A stretch of DNA of 64,000 bases from an uncultured Gammaproteobacteria bacterium (GCA_913060975.1 CAJXVC010000003.1:310001-374000); one strand, 5' to 3'; positions 17,514-26,732 are shown, counted from the stretch's first letter. The notes: generated by a model from the letters alone, not told the origin. Numbers and translations are program-made.

Positions 17514-18959
17514 ATGCGCGTAAACTGGAAGACCTATAATCCCGGCAAGTTCTTCGACGAATTGATCAGTAGCCCGGGTTACGCGCGTAAGCCAGCCCGG
17601 CGACTTGCCAGCTATCTCAAATCCCTTACCCATGATGAACTCTTGCAGAAAAAAACTGCAGCGGAGCTTGCCATCAAAACTATGGGTATCTCGTTTACCG
17701 TCTATAGTGACGCTGGCAATATCGACCGTGAATGGCCGATGGATATTATCCCGCGCCTGATCAGTGCGAACGAATGGGATACCACCAGCAAGGGTCTGGA
17801 GCAGCGACTCAAAGCGCTCAATTGCTTTATTCATGATCTCTACAACGACCAGAAGATATTGAAAGACAAGGTCGTACCCAAAGAACTGATTCTCAATTCC
17901 GCCAATTTTCGCAAACAGTGTGTCGGCATCAAGCCCAAGTACAATGTATGGGCGCATATTTGCGGCACTGATTTGATCAAGGATGCCGACGGTCAGTTCT
18001 ATGTCCTGGAAGATAATCTGCGTGTGCCGTCCGGCGTCTCCTATATGTTGGAGAATCGCCGGGTTACCAAACGCGTTTTCCCGGAATTGTTTGAGAACAA
18101 TTACGATATTCGACCGGTCACTGAATATCCGACACAGCTTTTCGATATGTTGGCGTCATTGTCGCCGCGCAATGTGAAGTACCCGGAAGTCGTGGTGCTT
18201 ACTCCGGGCATCTATAACTCTGCCTACTTCGAGCATTCTTTTTTGGCTCAACGGATGGGTGCCGAACTGGTAGAAGGCGGAGACCTCATTGTTGAAAACG
18301 ATAAGGTCTTCATGCGCACTATTGACGGTTTGTCGCCGGTTGATGTGATTTACCGTCGCATTGATGATTTGTTTCTTGATCCGTCAGTCTTTAACAAAGA
18401 CTCGGTGTTAGGTGTGAGTGGCTTGTTTAATGCCTGGGTGAAAGGCAATGTAGCATTGGCCAATGCGCCTGGTGCCGGTGTAGCCGATGATAAAATTATT
18501 TATACCTACGTGCCGCAGATCATCAAATATTATCTGGATGAAGATCCAATCATTCCCAATGTGCCCAGCTACTTGTGTATCGACAAAGCGCAGCGCGATC
18601 ATGTTCTGAAGAATCTCGACAAACTCGTTGTTAAACCGGCCAATGAATCTGGCGGCTATGGCATGCTGATTGGTCCACAGGCGAGTAAAAAAGAGCTAGA
18701 AGAGTTTGCCCGCCGTATCAAAGCCAATCCGCGAAACTACATGGCGCAGCCATTGATTGCATTGTCGACGGTTCCCATTCTTGGTGATCGCGTCGTCGAG
18801 CCTCGGCACGTCGATCTGCGACCGTTTGTCTTGCAAGGTGAGAAGAGCTATGTGACGGCTGGCGGCTTGACGCGAGTGGCAATGGTCAAGGGCTCTTATG
18901 TCGTGAATTCATCCCAGGGTGGTGGCAGCAAGGACACCTGGATTGTAGGGGATAACTAG
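17514..18959 (+). CDS. circularly permuted ATP-grasp protein (COG2308, DUF404/DUF407)
   Basis: 481 residues. Family motifs: FIHDLYNDQKIL, GTDLIKDADGQFYVLEDNLRVPSG (ATP-grasp acidic loop, about 153-175), VIYRRIDD, and VVKPANESGGYGMLIG (glycine-rich nucleotide loop). Predicted amide ligase that would join amino acids or peptides. First gene of a cluster with the alpha-E protein (9 bp downstream) and a metallopeptidase, next to the Anbu peptidase. A role in making or attaching a peptide tag has been predicted for such clusters by comparative genomics; no substrate is established. Confidence 0.9.
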   Translation: MRVNWKTYNPGKFFDELISSPGYARKPARRLASYLKSLTHDELLQKKTAAELAIKTMGISFTVYSDAGNIDREWPMDIIPRLISANEWDTTSKGLEQRLKALNCFIHDLYNDQKILKDKVVPKELILNSANFRKQCVGIKPKYNVWAHICGTDLIKDADGQFYVLEDNLRVPSGVSYMLENRRVTKRVFPELFENNYDIRPVTEYPTQLFDMLASLSPRNVKYPEVVVLTPGIYNSAYFEHSFLAQRMGAELVEGGDLIVENDKVFMRTIDGLSPVDVIYRRIDDLFLDPSVFNKDSVLGVSGLFNAWVKGNVALANAPGAGVADDKIIYTYVPQIIKYYLDEDPIIPNVPSYLCIDKAQRDHVLKNLDKLVVKPANESGGYGMLIGPQASKKELEEFARRIKANPRNYMAQPLIALSTVPILGDRVVEPRHVDLRPFVLQGEKSYVTAGGLTRVAMVKGSYVVNSSQGGGSKDTWIVGDN

Positions 18960-18968
18960 GGCCAAGCG

Positions 18969-19919
18969 ATGTTACTTTCCCGGGTTGCAGAACGAGTTTA
19001 CTGGCAAGCACGCTATCTTGAGCGCGTTGAAAATCTTGCACGCCTGTTGAGTGTTTACTCGACGTTGTTAATGGATCTGCCCAAAGGCAGCAAGCTGGGC
19101 TGGCATACGCTGGTGCAGATTTCGGGAACAGAAAAGCATTTCAACGCCCGCTATAAACAACAATCCGAACGTAATGTAATTCGCTTTCTTCTCGCAGAAC
19201 GTAACGGCTATTCAATTCTCGATTGTCTGGCACTGACCCGTGAAAATGCCAGAACGACGCGCGAGATCATGCCAACAGAAGCGTTCGAGATGATTAATAA
19301 TCTTTATTATCTGGCACGCGATAAAGCCGACAAGGCCGTTGATCGCAGTACGCGCGGCGAGTTACTTGACCGGATCATCTCTGAGTGCCAGCAGATTACT
19401 GGCCTCCTCGGTGGCTGCATGAGTCGTGATGATGCCTATTGTTTTGTACGCCTTGGGCGTAGTCTGGAGCGTGCCGACATGACTACGCGGATTGTCGATG
19501 TAGGTTCCGGCGATCTGTTGGAGCCGTTAGGCGAAGGGGCGATTGGTGAAGATCAGAGTACTCCTTTTGAAAATATCCTCTGGGTGAATGTGCTGCGCTC
19601 GCAAAGCGGCTTTCAAATGTATCGTCAACATGTGCGAGAGCGCATTCGTGGTGAAGATGTGGTCAAGTTCCTGTTACAAAATGATCAGTTCCCCCGGGCG
19701 ACTGCGCATAACCTGACTACGATCATCAAAGTGCTGCAAAAGTTACCGAACAGTTCCAAAGTGAAATGGCAGGTGGACAAGACCCAGCGATTGGTACGTA
19801 ATGCCGAGATCGAAAAGAAGATGGAGAAGGGCTTGTTAGGTTTTCTGGATGAGTTGCAGCAAGAGATTGCTGCGATACACTTCAAGATTGCTGAAACCTG
19901 GTTCTTAGCTAACAAATAA
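18969..19919 (+). CDS. alpha-E domain protein (COG2307, DUF403)
   Basis: 316 residues, all-helical. Begins MLLSRVAERVYWQARYLERVENLARLL, the family's hallmark, and contains RLGRSLERADMTTRIVDVG (about 157-175). Consistently found with COG2308 ATP-grasp proteins and thought to work with them; biochemical function unknown. ATG 18969 lies nine bases after the ATP-grasp stop, and the next gene starts one base after this stop, so all three form an operon. Confidence 0.9.
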   Translation: MLLSRVAERVYWQARYLERVENLARLLSVYSTLLMDLPKGSKLGWHTLVQISGTEKHFNARYKQQSERNVIRFLLAERNGYSILDCLALTRENARTTREIMPTEAFEMINNLYYLARDKADKAVDRSTRGELLDRIISECQQITGLLGGCMSRDDAYCFVRLGRSLERADMTTRIVDVGSGDLLEPLGEGAIGEDQSTPFENILWVNVLRSQSGFQMYRQHVRERIRGEDVVKFLLQNDQFPRATAHNLTTIIKVLQKLPNSSKVKWQVDKTQRLVRNAEIEKKMEKGLLGFLDELQQEIAAIHFKIAETWFLANK

Positions 19920-19920
19920 C

Positions 19921-20919
19921 GTGAAAAATTTCACTTGTAGCTGCGGCCAAACACTCTTTTTCGAAAACACCCGATGTCTGAATTGCGAAAAGCAGGTTGG
20001 TTTCGATCCAATCCAGCGAGCAATGTTTGCGCTTCCCGAACGACAAGACGCCAACGGCAATCTGGAAACTATCTACCTTTGTAAGAATTCTGCCGATTAT
20101 GGTGTGTGTAACTGGCTAGTCACGGACCCCGGCGCCAGTTATTGCATGTCCTGCTCTCTTAATGAAACCATTCCCAATTTGCTGGAAGCCAAGCGGCGAC
20201 GCTGGTGGAAAAGCATGGAGTATGCCAAGCGGCGCCTTATTTATTCGCTGTTGTCCTTGCAGTTGCCAGTCATCGGCAAGGCCGAGCAAGAGACGGGTCT
20301 GGCGTTCAAGTTTATCGAGGATCAACGTACCAACCCGGGCGTTTATGAAGAGCACGTAAATACCGGTCATTATAATGGGCTTATCACAATCAATATTGCC
20401 GAGGCTGACCATGTCAGCCGCGAAATCTCGCGGCAATATACGGGCGAGCTCTACCGAACACTGCTGGGCCACTTTCGTCACGAGAGCGGGCATTACTACT
20501 ATATGAAGCTGGTTAGCAAGACGCCGGCACTCGCGCAGTTTCGCGAGTTATTTGGTGATGAAACACTGGACTATGGTATGGCGCTGCAAAACTATTACGC
20601 CAACAAGAAAGCACTTTCTCACGACCCGATGTACATCAGTCACTATGCCCAATCCCACCCGCTGGAAGACTGGGCTGAAGTCTGGGCGCACTATCTGCAC
20701 ATGGTGGATACACTGGAAACAGCTGGACAGTTTCACTTGCAGCAGGGCGCGACTTATCTGGATGATATCGAGGATACGTTGCAAAAGTGGTCAGAGCTGA
20801 CCTTGATGATGAATGCGTTGAATCGCAGTATGGGGTTGGAGGATGCGTATCCCTTTACGCTGTCGGCTTTAACGATGGCTAAGCTTCGTTTTGTCCATGC
20901 TCTGATTTATCCCAATTAG
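19921..20919 (+). CDS. zinc-ribbon putative zinc metallopeptidase (DUF2248-like)
   Basis: 332 residues. An N-terminal zinc ribbon (CSCGQTLFFENTRCLNC, about 4-20) and a second cysteine cluster (GVCNWL...YCMSC) precede a catalytic domain with HESGH near residue 190 (HExxH) and LEDWAEVWAHYLHM (possible third ligand, about 248-261). Predicted cytoplasmic zinc-dependent protease. GTG start at 19921, one base after the alpha-E stop. Occupies the place usually held by a transglutaminase-like protease in these clusters. Its 3' end overlaps the convergent Anbu gene by 41 bp. Confidence 0.82.
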   Translation: MKNFTCSCGQTLFFENTRCLNCEKQVGFDPIQRAMFALPERQDANGNLETIYLCKNSADYGVCNWLVTDPGASYCMSCSLNETIPNLLEAKRRRWWKSMEYAKRRLIYSLLSLQLPVIGKAEQETGLAFKFIEDQRTNPGVYEEHVNTGHYNGLITINIAEADHVSREISRQYTGELYRTLLGHFRHESGHYYYMKLVSKTPALAQFRELFGDETLDYGMALQNYYANKKALSHDPMYISHYAQSHPLEDWAEVWAHYLHMVDTLETAGQFHLQQGATYLDDIEDTLQKWSELTLMMNALNRSMGLEDAYPFTLSALTMAKLRFVHALIYPN

Positions 20920-21634
20920 TCGCCCAGGCCATCGGTGGCATCTGCCGAAAGGCTTCCTTCAGGCGCAAATCCCAACTGCGGCTCAAGTCACGCAAGAAGT
21001 CGCTGTCTGAATCGAAGCGGTGGGGCTTTTCCAGCACCAACGCATCCGTTTTGTACATCAACAGCTCGATGGGTGGGCCAACACTGAGATTGCTGCGCAT
21101 GGTGGAGTCCATTGAGACCAGGGCACACATAGCGCTGGTGTCGAGATTCAATTCAGGGTGCAGGATACGATCCAGGATCGGCTTGCCATACTTGCTTTCG
21201 CCGATTTGCAGATAAGGGGTGTCGTCAGAGGTGGTGATGTGGTTGCCTTCGGGATAGATCATGATGATCTCGTGCTTGCTACCCCGAATCTGCCCGCCGA
21301 TGATAAAGCTGGCTTCGAAATTCTTGCCTTCGACGATGCGTTTTTCCTGCTGTTCACGGCTCAGGTCACCGACGTAGTCAGCGGCCTCTTCAACAGTTGG
21401 CATGTTTAGCAGATTGTCTTTGGCATTCTGCTTGATATCGCTTTTTATCTTGGCGATGGTGGCCTGCGTGGTCGCCAGATTGCCAGCCGTGAGAATAACA
21501 AACGACTTCTCGCCTTCGACACCGAAACGAAACATCTTGCTGTAAGTAGATACCTGATCAATGCCGGCATTGGTCAGGGAGTCGGAACAAAACACCATGC
21601 CCGCGTTAACGGACACTGCTACACAATAAGTCAT
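20879..21634 (-). CDS. Anbu (ancestral beta-subunit) proteasome-type peptidase
   Basis: 251 residues from ATG 21634 (MTYCVAVSVNAGMVFCSDS), the standard Anbu start, leaving Thr2 as the N-terminal nucleophile after Met removal. Asp18 (CSDS) and Lys33 (TYSKMF) complete the Ntn-hydrolase site. Anbu forms ring or helical dodecamer assemblies; protease activity has been hard to show. Transcribed towards the metallopeptidase, with 41 bp of tail-to-tail overlap. An in-frame extension to 21664 is not family-like. Confidence 0.88.
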   Translation of the reverse strand: MTYCVAVSVNAGMVFCSDSLTNAGIDQVSTYSKMFRFGVEGEKSFVILTAGNLATTQATIAKIKSDIKQNAKDNLLNMPTVEEAADYVGDLSREQQEKRIVEGKNFEASFIIGGQIRGSKHEIIMIYPEGNHITTSDDTPYLQIGESKYGKPILDRILHPELNLDTSAMCALVSMDSTMRSNLSVGPPIELLMYKTDALVLEKPHRFDSDSDFLRDLSRSWDLRLKEAFRQMPPMAWATNWDKSEHGQNEA

Positions 21635-21800
21635 ACTGGGACCGCGATCTTGCTGAGCGCACAATAGTACTAAGTTAGCCCGAAACTGGATAGCGCTATT
21701 TCCAATAGATTTCAGCGGTCTTGCAAGGTGGGGGGTATCGCCGCTTCGGGGAATAACTAATCAGCGGTGGCGAGTCAATTTACCGGGTGCAGTTGCCGCA

Positions 21801-21823
21801 AGGCCGGTCGCGAAGATCGGCCT
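21801..21823. repeat. small inverted repeat upstream of Anbu gene
   Basis: AGGCCG (21801-21806) and CGGCCT (21818-21823) separated by 11 bases, in the 221-bp gap between the 83-residue gene and Anbu. No T tract follows in either direction; may be a transcript end of the upstream gene or a regulatory hairpin. Confidence 0.25.
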
Positions 21824-21855
21824 ATGGGTAGCCTGCCCGTCTACAGGGTAAGGCG

Positions 21856-22107
21856 CTATTGCAAGTTTTCGGAACTATCCAACTGGTCGGGTAGATCGTC
21901 CAGCATCAGGTAGTCATATTCCAGAGCAATGCGTTTGCTATCGAGGCGCTCCTCGATACGGCGGCGCATTTCTGTCACTCTGGTTTTGCCTTTGGCAACT
22001 GGTTGCTCATTGTCGTCATCATTGGCCGCTTCCGGCTCGATGTTAACGGCACCTGCTTCCAGTAGTTCTTTACCTGAATCGAAGTCATCCCACTTTTGCT
22101 CTTTCAT
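21856..22107 (-). CDS. small acidic protein, PA3496-like C-terminal motif
   Basis: 83 residues, very acidic first half (DDFDSGKELLEAGAVNIEPE and a DDDNE run), then a basic helix TRVTEMRRRIEERLDSKR and tail LMLDDL. The RRRIEERL-x3-R segment resembles the small PA3496-type family of gammaproteobacteria, annotated as putative envelope integrity proteins; this link is from memory and moderate. No membrane segment. No ribosome site stands out. Upstream of Anbu on the same strand but with a 221-bp gap. Confidence 0.55.
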   Translation of the reverse strand: MKEQKWDDFDSGKELLEAGAVNIEPEAANDDDNEQPVAKGKTRVTEMRRRIEERLDSKRIALEYDYLMLDDLPDQLDSSENLQ

Positions 22108-22417
22108 GGACTGCCTCTCTGTTAACGTAAAACACTGCTTGGGTTAAACATTGCTTTGGTAGAAAAGGCACAACGGTGAACCGAGTGTCTAGTCAAGTTA
22201 TCGGTGTTAATGGGCGCAATCTACAGCGAAAAAAAGGTCTCTGGGAAGAAATATTTTCACTGTCTGCATGAGCTGTATTTACTCGCGCCAAGACTAGGGC
22301 AGGAATATGACCATTTCGTGAATATTGCCGAGGTTTTTTGGGATTGATCTGCTGTAACGCAAGTGACTGAATTTTAAGCCGTTGCGGAGCGCGGGAAAGT
22401 GTTCTCGGGTACTGGAA
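22108..22417. other. 310-bp intergenic region
   Basis: Lies between the stop of the acyl-CoA synthetase gene and the start of the 83-residue gene, both on the minus strand. Contains an A-run (22228-22236) and a T-run (22331-22336), neither preceded by a convincing stem. It should contain the promoter of the small gene. I see no RNA gene or repeat in it. Confidence 0.4.
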
Positions 22418-24148
22418 TCAGGCGTCAGCCAATTGCGCAATGGCATCCTGACGCAGTTCTTTCTTGGCAATCTTGCCAGTTGCCAGGCGGGGGAGTTGTG
22501 CGCTCTGGAAGAATACATGCGCCGGGATTTTAAAGGCGGCGATCCGTGTAGTGAGAAAATCCTGTATTTCGGCTTCTGTCACAGAAGCGCCTTTCTTCAA
22601 CATGACGCTGGCAACCGGGATTTCTCCCAGTCGGGTGTCGGGAATGCCATAGACCGAGGCTTCGGCAACTTCCGGGTGCTCACTGATGGCATATTCGACT
22701 TCCGCACAACCAATATTCTCGCCGCCACGGATCACGATGTCCTTGGCGCGATCGAGAATGATCAGAAAGCCCAGAGCATCCAGCTTGCCGATATCACCGG
22801 TATGAAACCAGCCATCTCGCAAGACTTCAGCGGTGGCTTCGGGCTTGTTCCAATAGCCCTTCATGATGGAAGGGCCTTTGATGCAAATCTCCCCAATTTC
22901 TTCGGCTGCCAGAGCCTCGCCGGCCGCATTGGCAATTTTGATCTGCGTGACTGGTGGCGAAGGTCTGCCGGTACTTTGGGGCCTGGCCTCGTAGAATTGA
23001 CCTGTGATAATGGCGCCGATCGCATTGGTTTCGGTCAAGCCATAACCCAGTCCGGGCAATGCTTTGCGGGGAAATTTCTGGATTATCAGATTCAAGTGTT
23101 CTGGAGGCCGCGGAGCGCCGCCACTTTGCACACTGCGCAGGCTGCGCAAGTCAGTGTCGGCGAATTTTTCAGCATGCATCAATTCCCATGCCATGGTGGG
23201 CACGCCATGGAAAACCGAAATACGCTCTTGCTCGATCATTTCCAGGGCGACGTCCGGATCCCACTTGTACATCATCACAAATTTGCGCTGTATCGGGAAA
23301 CAGGCGAGAAACTGTGCATGGCTACCGGTGACATGAAACAGGGGTACGTTTGACAGGATCGCAGGTGGAAATTCGGGGTTGTCCTCGCGCAATTCGGGGC
23401 GCAGCACTTCGTTGATGTCTTTGACAAATTTCCAGGTATAGATCGAGCTTAAAATAGATCGATGGGTCGCCAGTACGCCTTTGGGTTCGCCGGTTGAACC
23501 AGAGGTATACATGATTGAGGCGTCGTCATCTGCTGCGACCGCCAGCGCTTCGATTTCCGTATCGCTGAGGGGGTCCACGCCATCCAGCAGGGCATAAAAC
23601 TCAGGCTCGTTCGACGTGGTCTCAGGTTTGATCAGTACAGGTGAGAGTTCCAGCGGCTTCAGGTAGGCATCGATCTGTTGGCGGCGTGCCACATCGCAAA
23701 AGATGATCTTGCAGCCACTGTCGCGTAATCCATATTCCAGTTCAGGTCCCTGCCACCAGGAATTCATTGGCACAGCGATGGCACCAATACTGGTAGCGGC
23801 CATATAAGCAATACACCATTCCGGCGAATTTCGCGCACAGATAGCAATCCGGTCGCCCTTGGCAATGCCGTATTGAGTGATTAGCACGCGGCCGAGCTGA
23901 CGGGTCATTTTTAATGTGTCGGCGAAACTATAGCGCTCTTCGTCGTAGACCAGAAAATCGCGATCGGGTGCTTGCAAGCCCAGAGCATACAATTGGCTCA
24001 GGTTTGCGGGGATATTGCTAAAGACTTCGAGTTCATAGCCATCGATGACTTCGGAATGCACGGCCAGTGGCATCCCCGGCGCTTTATGCTCTGCAACTAT
24101 GTCTTTGAGTTGCGCCAGATCCTGACGGATTTCGTCATCGCTCATCAT
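22418..24148 (-). CDS. AMP-forming acyl-CoA synthetase (long-chain-type)
   Basis: 576 residues of the ANL superfamily. MYTSGSTGEPKGVLATH (about 213-229) is the phosphate loop; GYGLTETNAIG, GWFHTGDIGKLD, LIILDRAKDIVIRGGENIG and the C-terminal LPRLATGKIAKKELR lysine follow in order. The N-terminal 50 residues are an extra helical segment relative to shorter ligases. Produces an acyl-CoA for catabolism or lipid synthesis. ATG ATG start at 24148; the upstream oxidoreductase gene ends seven bases before it, so the two are an operon. Confidence 0.88.
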   Translation of the reverse strand: MMSDDEIRQDLAQLKDIVAEHKAPGMPLAVHSEVIDGYELEVFSNIPANLSQLYALGLQAPDRDFLVYDEERYSFADTLKMTRQLGRVLITQYGIAKGDRIAICARNSPEWCIAYMAATSIGAIAVPMNSWWQGPELEYGLRDSGCKIIFCDVARRQQIDAYLKPLELSPVLIKPETTSNEPEFYALLDGVDPLSDTEIEALAVAADDDASIMYTSGSTGEPKGVLATHRSILSSIYTWKFVKDINEVLRPELREDNPEFPPAILSNVPLFHVTGSHAQFLACFPIQRKFVMMYKWDPDVALEMIEQERISVFHGVPTMAWELMHAEKFADTDLRSLRSVQSGGAPRPPEHLNLIIQKFPRKALPGLGYGLTETNAIGAIITGQFYEARPQSTGRPSPPVTQIKIANAAGEALAAEEIGEICIKGPSIMKGYWNKPEATAEVLRDGWFHTGDIGKLDALGFLIILDRAKDIVIRGGENIGCAEVEYAISEHPEVAEASVYGIPDTRLGEIPVASVMLKKGASVTEAEIQDFLTTRIAAFKIPAHVFFQSAQLPRLATGKIAKKELRQDAIAQLADA

Positions 24149-24155
24149 GAGGGGA

Positions 24156-25139
24156 TTACTCAGTCTTGAATTCCAGGGTCACTTTGCCCATCACGCGGCG
24201 TTCGTGAAAGATGTTAAAAGCAAGCACGTAGTCTTGATAAGAAAAAGTCTGCGTAACAACTGGATTCAACTTGCCGTCGGCGTAGAACGTTAGCAACTCG
24301 CGGAAATTTTCTTCATAGGCGGCGGGCTCTTCCTTGCGAAAACGGCCCAGAAAAACGCCGACCATCGAGGAGCCTTTAAGCAGAGCGAGGTTGGCCTTGT
24401 ATTCGGGGATGCGACCACTGGTAAAGCCAACGACGAGCAAGCGACCATTCCAGTTAATACAGCGGCAGCTTTGGTCAAATAAATCACCACCAACCGGATC
24501 ATAGATGACATCAGCGCCGCGGTCATCGGTCAATGCTTTTACTTTGTCTTTCAGTTCGCCATCGCCATAATTAAGAACTGCATCGGGATTCCAGCGCTTG
24601 ACGAATTCCAGCTTCTCGTCGCTGCTGGCTGCGGCAATCACGCGCGCGCCCATCATCTTGCCCAGTTCCACGGCGGCCAAGCCAACACCACCACTGGCAC
24701 CCAGTACCAACAAGGTTTCTCCGGGCTGTAATCGGGCGCGTTGTTTTAATGCGTGGTAAGACGTCGTGTAGACCATGGCAAACCCGGCGGCTGTCGGGAA
24801 GTCCATTTGTTCGGGTATCTTGCGGATCGCCTTGGCATCCACAGCGACTTCCTGAGCCAGTCCGCCAATGCCCGGTGTAGCCATAACACGGTCGCCAGGT
24901 GACAAGTCAGTCACGCCTTCGCCAACAGATTTGATGACGCCGCTAATTTCGGAGCCGGGTATGAATGGCATGGGAGGTTGGAACTGATACTTGCCCTGAA
25001 TCTGCAAGGTGTCCGGAAAATTCAATGATGCGGCATACACTTCAACAATGGCTTGTCCGGCTTCGGCGACTGGCGTGTACAACTCAACTACAGTGAGGTT
25101 TTCAGGCGGGCCGTAGCTCTGGCACTGAATTGCTTTCAT
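24156..25139 (-). CDS. zinc-independent quinone oxidoreductase-type MDR enzyme
   Basis: 327 residues. MDR fold: FPDTLQIQGKYQ, PGSEISGVIKSVGEGV (about 81-97), NADPH-binding LVLGASGGVGLAAVELGK (about 145-162) and a C-terminal dimer region ending RVMGKVTLEF. The structural zinc cysteines are absent, as in NADPH:quinone oxidoreductases and acryloyl/crotonyl-CoA reductase relatives. Likely reduces an enone or an enoyl-CoA. First gene of a two-gene operon with the acyl-CoA synthetase, which makes an acyl thioester substrate plausible. Confidence 0.87.
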   Translation of the reverse strand: MKAIQCQSYGPPENLTVVELYTPVAEAGQAIVEVYAASLNFPDTLQIQGKYQFQPPMPFIPGSEISGVIKSVGEGVTDLSPGDRVMATPGIGGLAQEVAVDAKAIRKIPEQMDFPTAAGFAMVYTTSYHALKQRARLQPGETLLVLGASGGVGLAAVELGKMMGARVIAAASSDEKLEFVKRWNPDAVLNYGDGELKDKVKALTDDRGADVIYDPVGGDLFDQSCRCINWNGRLLVVGFTSGRIPEYKANLALLKGSSMVGVFLGRFRKEEPAAYEENFRELLTFYADGKLNPVVTQTFSYQDYVLAFNIFHERRVMGKVTLEFKTE

Positions 25140-25269
25140 GGGCTTTTCCGATAATTCAAGATGCCGGATTCAACCATGAATAGGCGGTAACTTCAAACCA
25201 TGGCCAGCCGCATTCAAGCAGCTTTACGGCCGCTGCTACTGTGGGTAATTGGCATGGGGTGATGCCGTG

Positions 25270-25298
25270 TTGAGCAGGCACTGGCAAAGCGGTATATT
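25270..25298 (+). promoter_or_regulatory. sigma-70 promoter of holD-rimI
   Basis: TTGAGC (25270-25275), exactly 17 bases, TATATT (25293-25298). Lies 82 bases before the holD ATG in the divergent gap to the oxidoreductase gene, the right place and direction for this operon. Confidence 0.6.
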
Positions 25299-25379
25299 GA
25301 GCGCTGCATACTAACCTGAAACAGTGTCAGCCTTCCCCCTCGATTAAACAATGTGCAGTGGTTAGCCAGTGAAACAATC

Positions 25380-26225
25380 ATGTTAAGCGAAGAAAGGCGT
25401 CAGGCCTATCTGTCGGCTATGGGTATTGATGTTCTGTACCCACGGCAGCCGTTACCTGGTGCGCGTCCGTCGCCTGTCTATGAATTGCCGCCTGTCAAAC
25501 CTGCAACTGATTCTCGACAGCTCGCCAGTACAGCGGCCCAGACTCGTCAGCCGGCGGTGAAGAACCCAAGCCATAGTGCCAACTTGCAATCAGTGCGCGA
25601 ATCATTGGGAGGCGTTGGTAAAGCCCAGGCGCGGAAACCGGTTGCTGAGACTGCTGAGGGCGATCCCGTCACGGCTGCAACAAATGCCACGCCGGAGCAA
25701 CCTGCGATTAAAGCGGCGCGAACCGAAACTCGCACGACCCAGGCACCGCAGAGTTTGCAATTCCGTCTGCGCTATTGGTCAGTGTCAGAACAACTTGGCT
25801 TGCTTGCCGAAGAGCCAATTGCCTCAGCCAACATGCAACAGGAATACCCGGCGCTATTGAAAGCAATTCTAGTCGCACTCGAGCTGGAAACGCCTACCCA
25901 CAGCGAAGAGTTTGTGTGGCCGTTTTCAGCGGCTATGCCAGCCTCAGAGACTGGCGCCGACAAAGCAGCGCAGGCCTTGCGTGGATTTATCACGAAGCGT
26001 CTGGAGCGCGACAAATTCGCCAATTTGCTCGTGTTCAGTAGTCAGCTGCTGGAATTGCTGCCAGAAGCGCAGGCGCATCAGGATCTGGCTGACTACCAAC
26101 TGGCCAGCAATGTCTATCTAACCCGTACGCATAGCCTGGGGGCCATGCTGCAGGTGCCTGAGCTGAAGCGGGAAGTGTGGGCACAATTACAACCATTGCG
26201 GAAACGACTGCAGTCCGGCAAGTAA
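25380..26225 (+). CDS. holD: divergent DNA polymerase III psi subunit (HolD)
   Basis: 281 residues from ATG 25380 (MLSEERRQAYLSAMGIDVLY); an open frame from 25353 adds nine residues. The N-terminal RRQAYLSAMGIDVLYPRQ matches the SSB-clamp-loader contact region of psi (RRDWQLQQLGI in E. coli), and the C-terminal LGAMLQVPELKREVWAQL matches E. coli LTDLRANPTARAALWQQI. Between them is an Ala/Pro/Gln-rich linker of about 100 residues, making the protein twice the E. coli length, as in Pseudomonas psi. Gene position directly before rimI is the same as in E. coli and supports the call. Bridges chi-SSB and the clamp loader. Confidence 0.72.
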   Translation: MLSEERRQAYLSAMGIDVLYPRQPLPGARPSPVYELPPVKPATDSRQLASTAAQTRQPAVKNPSHSANLQSVRESLGGVGKAQARKPVAETAEGDPVTAATNATPEQPAIKAARTETRTTQAPQSLQFRLRYWSVSEQLGLLAEEPIASANMQQEYPALLKAILVALELETPTHSEEFVWPFSAAMPASETGADKAAQALRGFITKRLERDKFANLLVFSSQLLELLPEAQAHQDLADYQLASNVYLTRTHSLGAMLQVPELKREVWAQLQPLRKRLQSGK

Positions 26226-26713
26226 TGCCGAGTGTTATGCTGATGGAAGCCAATAAATCTGCCCAGTTCTTTGCTCGTAATATGCGCAGTAGCGATCTTG
26301 ATCTGGTGGTTCAGAACGAGGCTGCTGCTTATGACCATCCGTGGAGTAAACGAATTTTCATCGACTGTTTGCGCGCGGGTTACCAATGTTGGGTGCTGGC
26401 TAACAAGAAGTTAATCGTTGCGCATGGCGTCATGTCGGTGGCGATTGGCGAATGCCATTTGCTAACCCTGTGTGTCCATCCCGAGTATCAACGGCAGGGC
26501 TATGGCCGTAAAATGTGCACGCTGTTGCTGGAGCGTGCCTACAAGATGGATGCTCATCAGTGTTTTCTTGAGGCGCGCGTTTCCAATGCCTCGGCACTGG
26601 CGTTGTATCGTACCTTAGGGTTTGTCCAGATAGGGGAGCGTAAAAACTACTACCCCGGGAATGATGGTCGCGAGGATGCGATAATCATGTCGCGAAACTT
26701 GCCGATGCCTTAA
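26225..26713 (+). CDS. rimI: ribosomal protein S18-alanine N-acetyltransferase
   Basis: 162 residues from ATG 26225, which overlaps the holD stop as TAATG; an upstream in-frame start at 26177 would lie inside holD. GNAT fold with LCVHPEYQRQGYGRKM (acetyl-CoA loop, about 85-100), FLEARVSNASALALYRTLGF (about 116-135) and a terminal motif with NYYPG and DAIIMSRNL, all RimI signatures. Acetylates the N-terminal Ala of ribosomal protein S18. Confidence 0.9.
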   Translation: MPSVMLMEANKSAQFFARNMRSSDLDLVVQNEAAAYDHPWSKRIFIDCLRAGYQCWVLANKKLIVAHGVMSVAIGECHLLTLCVHPEYQRQGYGRKMCTLLLERAYKMDAHQCFLEARVSNASALALYRTLGFVQIGERKNYYPGNDGREDAIIMSRNLPMP

Positions 26714-26732
26714 GTAAAGAAAGTATAAATTC

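Noticed and set aside
22382..23353. 323-residue plus-strand frame
   Set aside because: Antisense to the acyl-CoA synthetase, no family motif.
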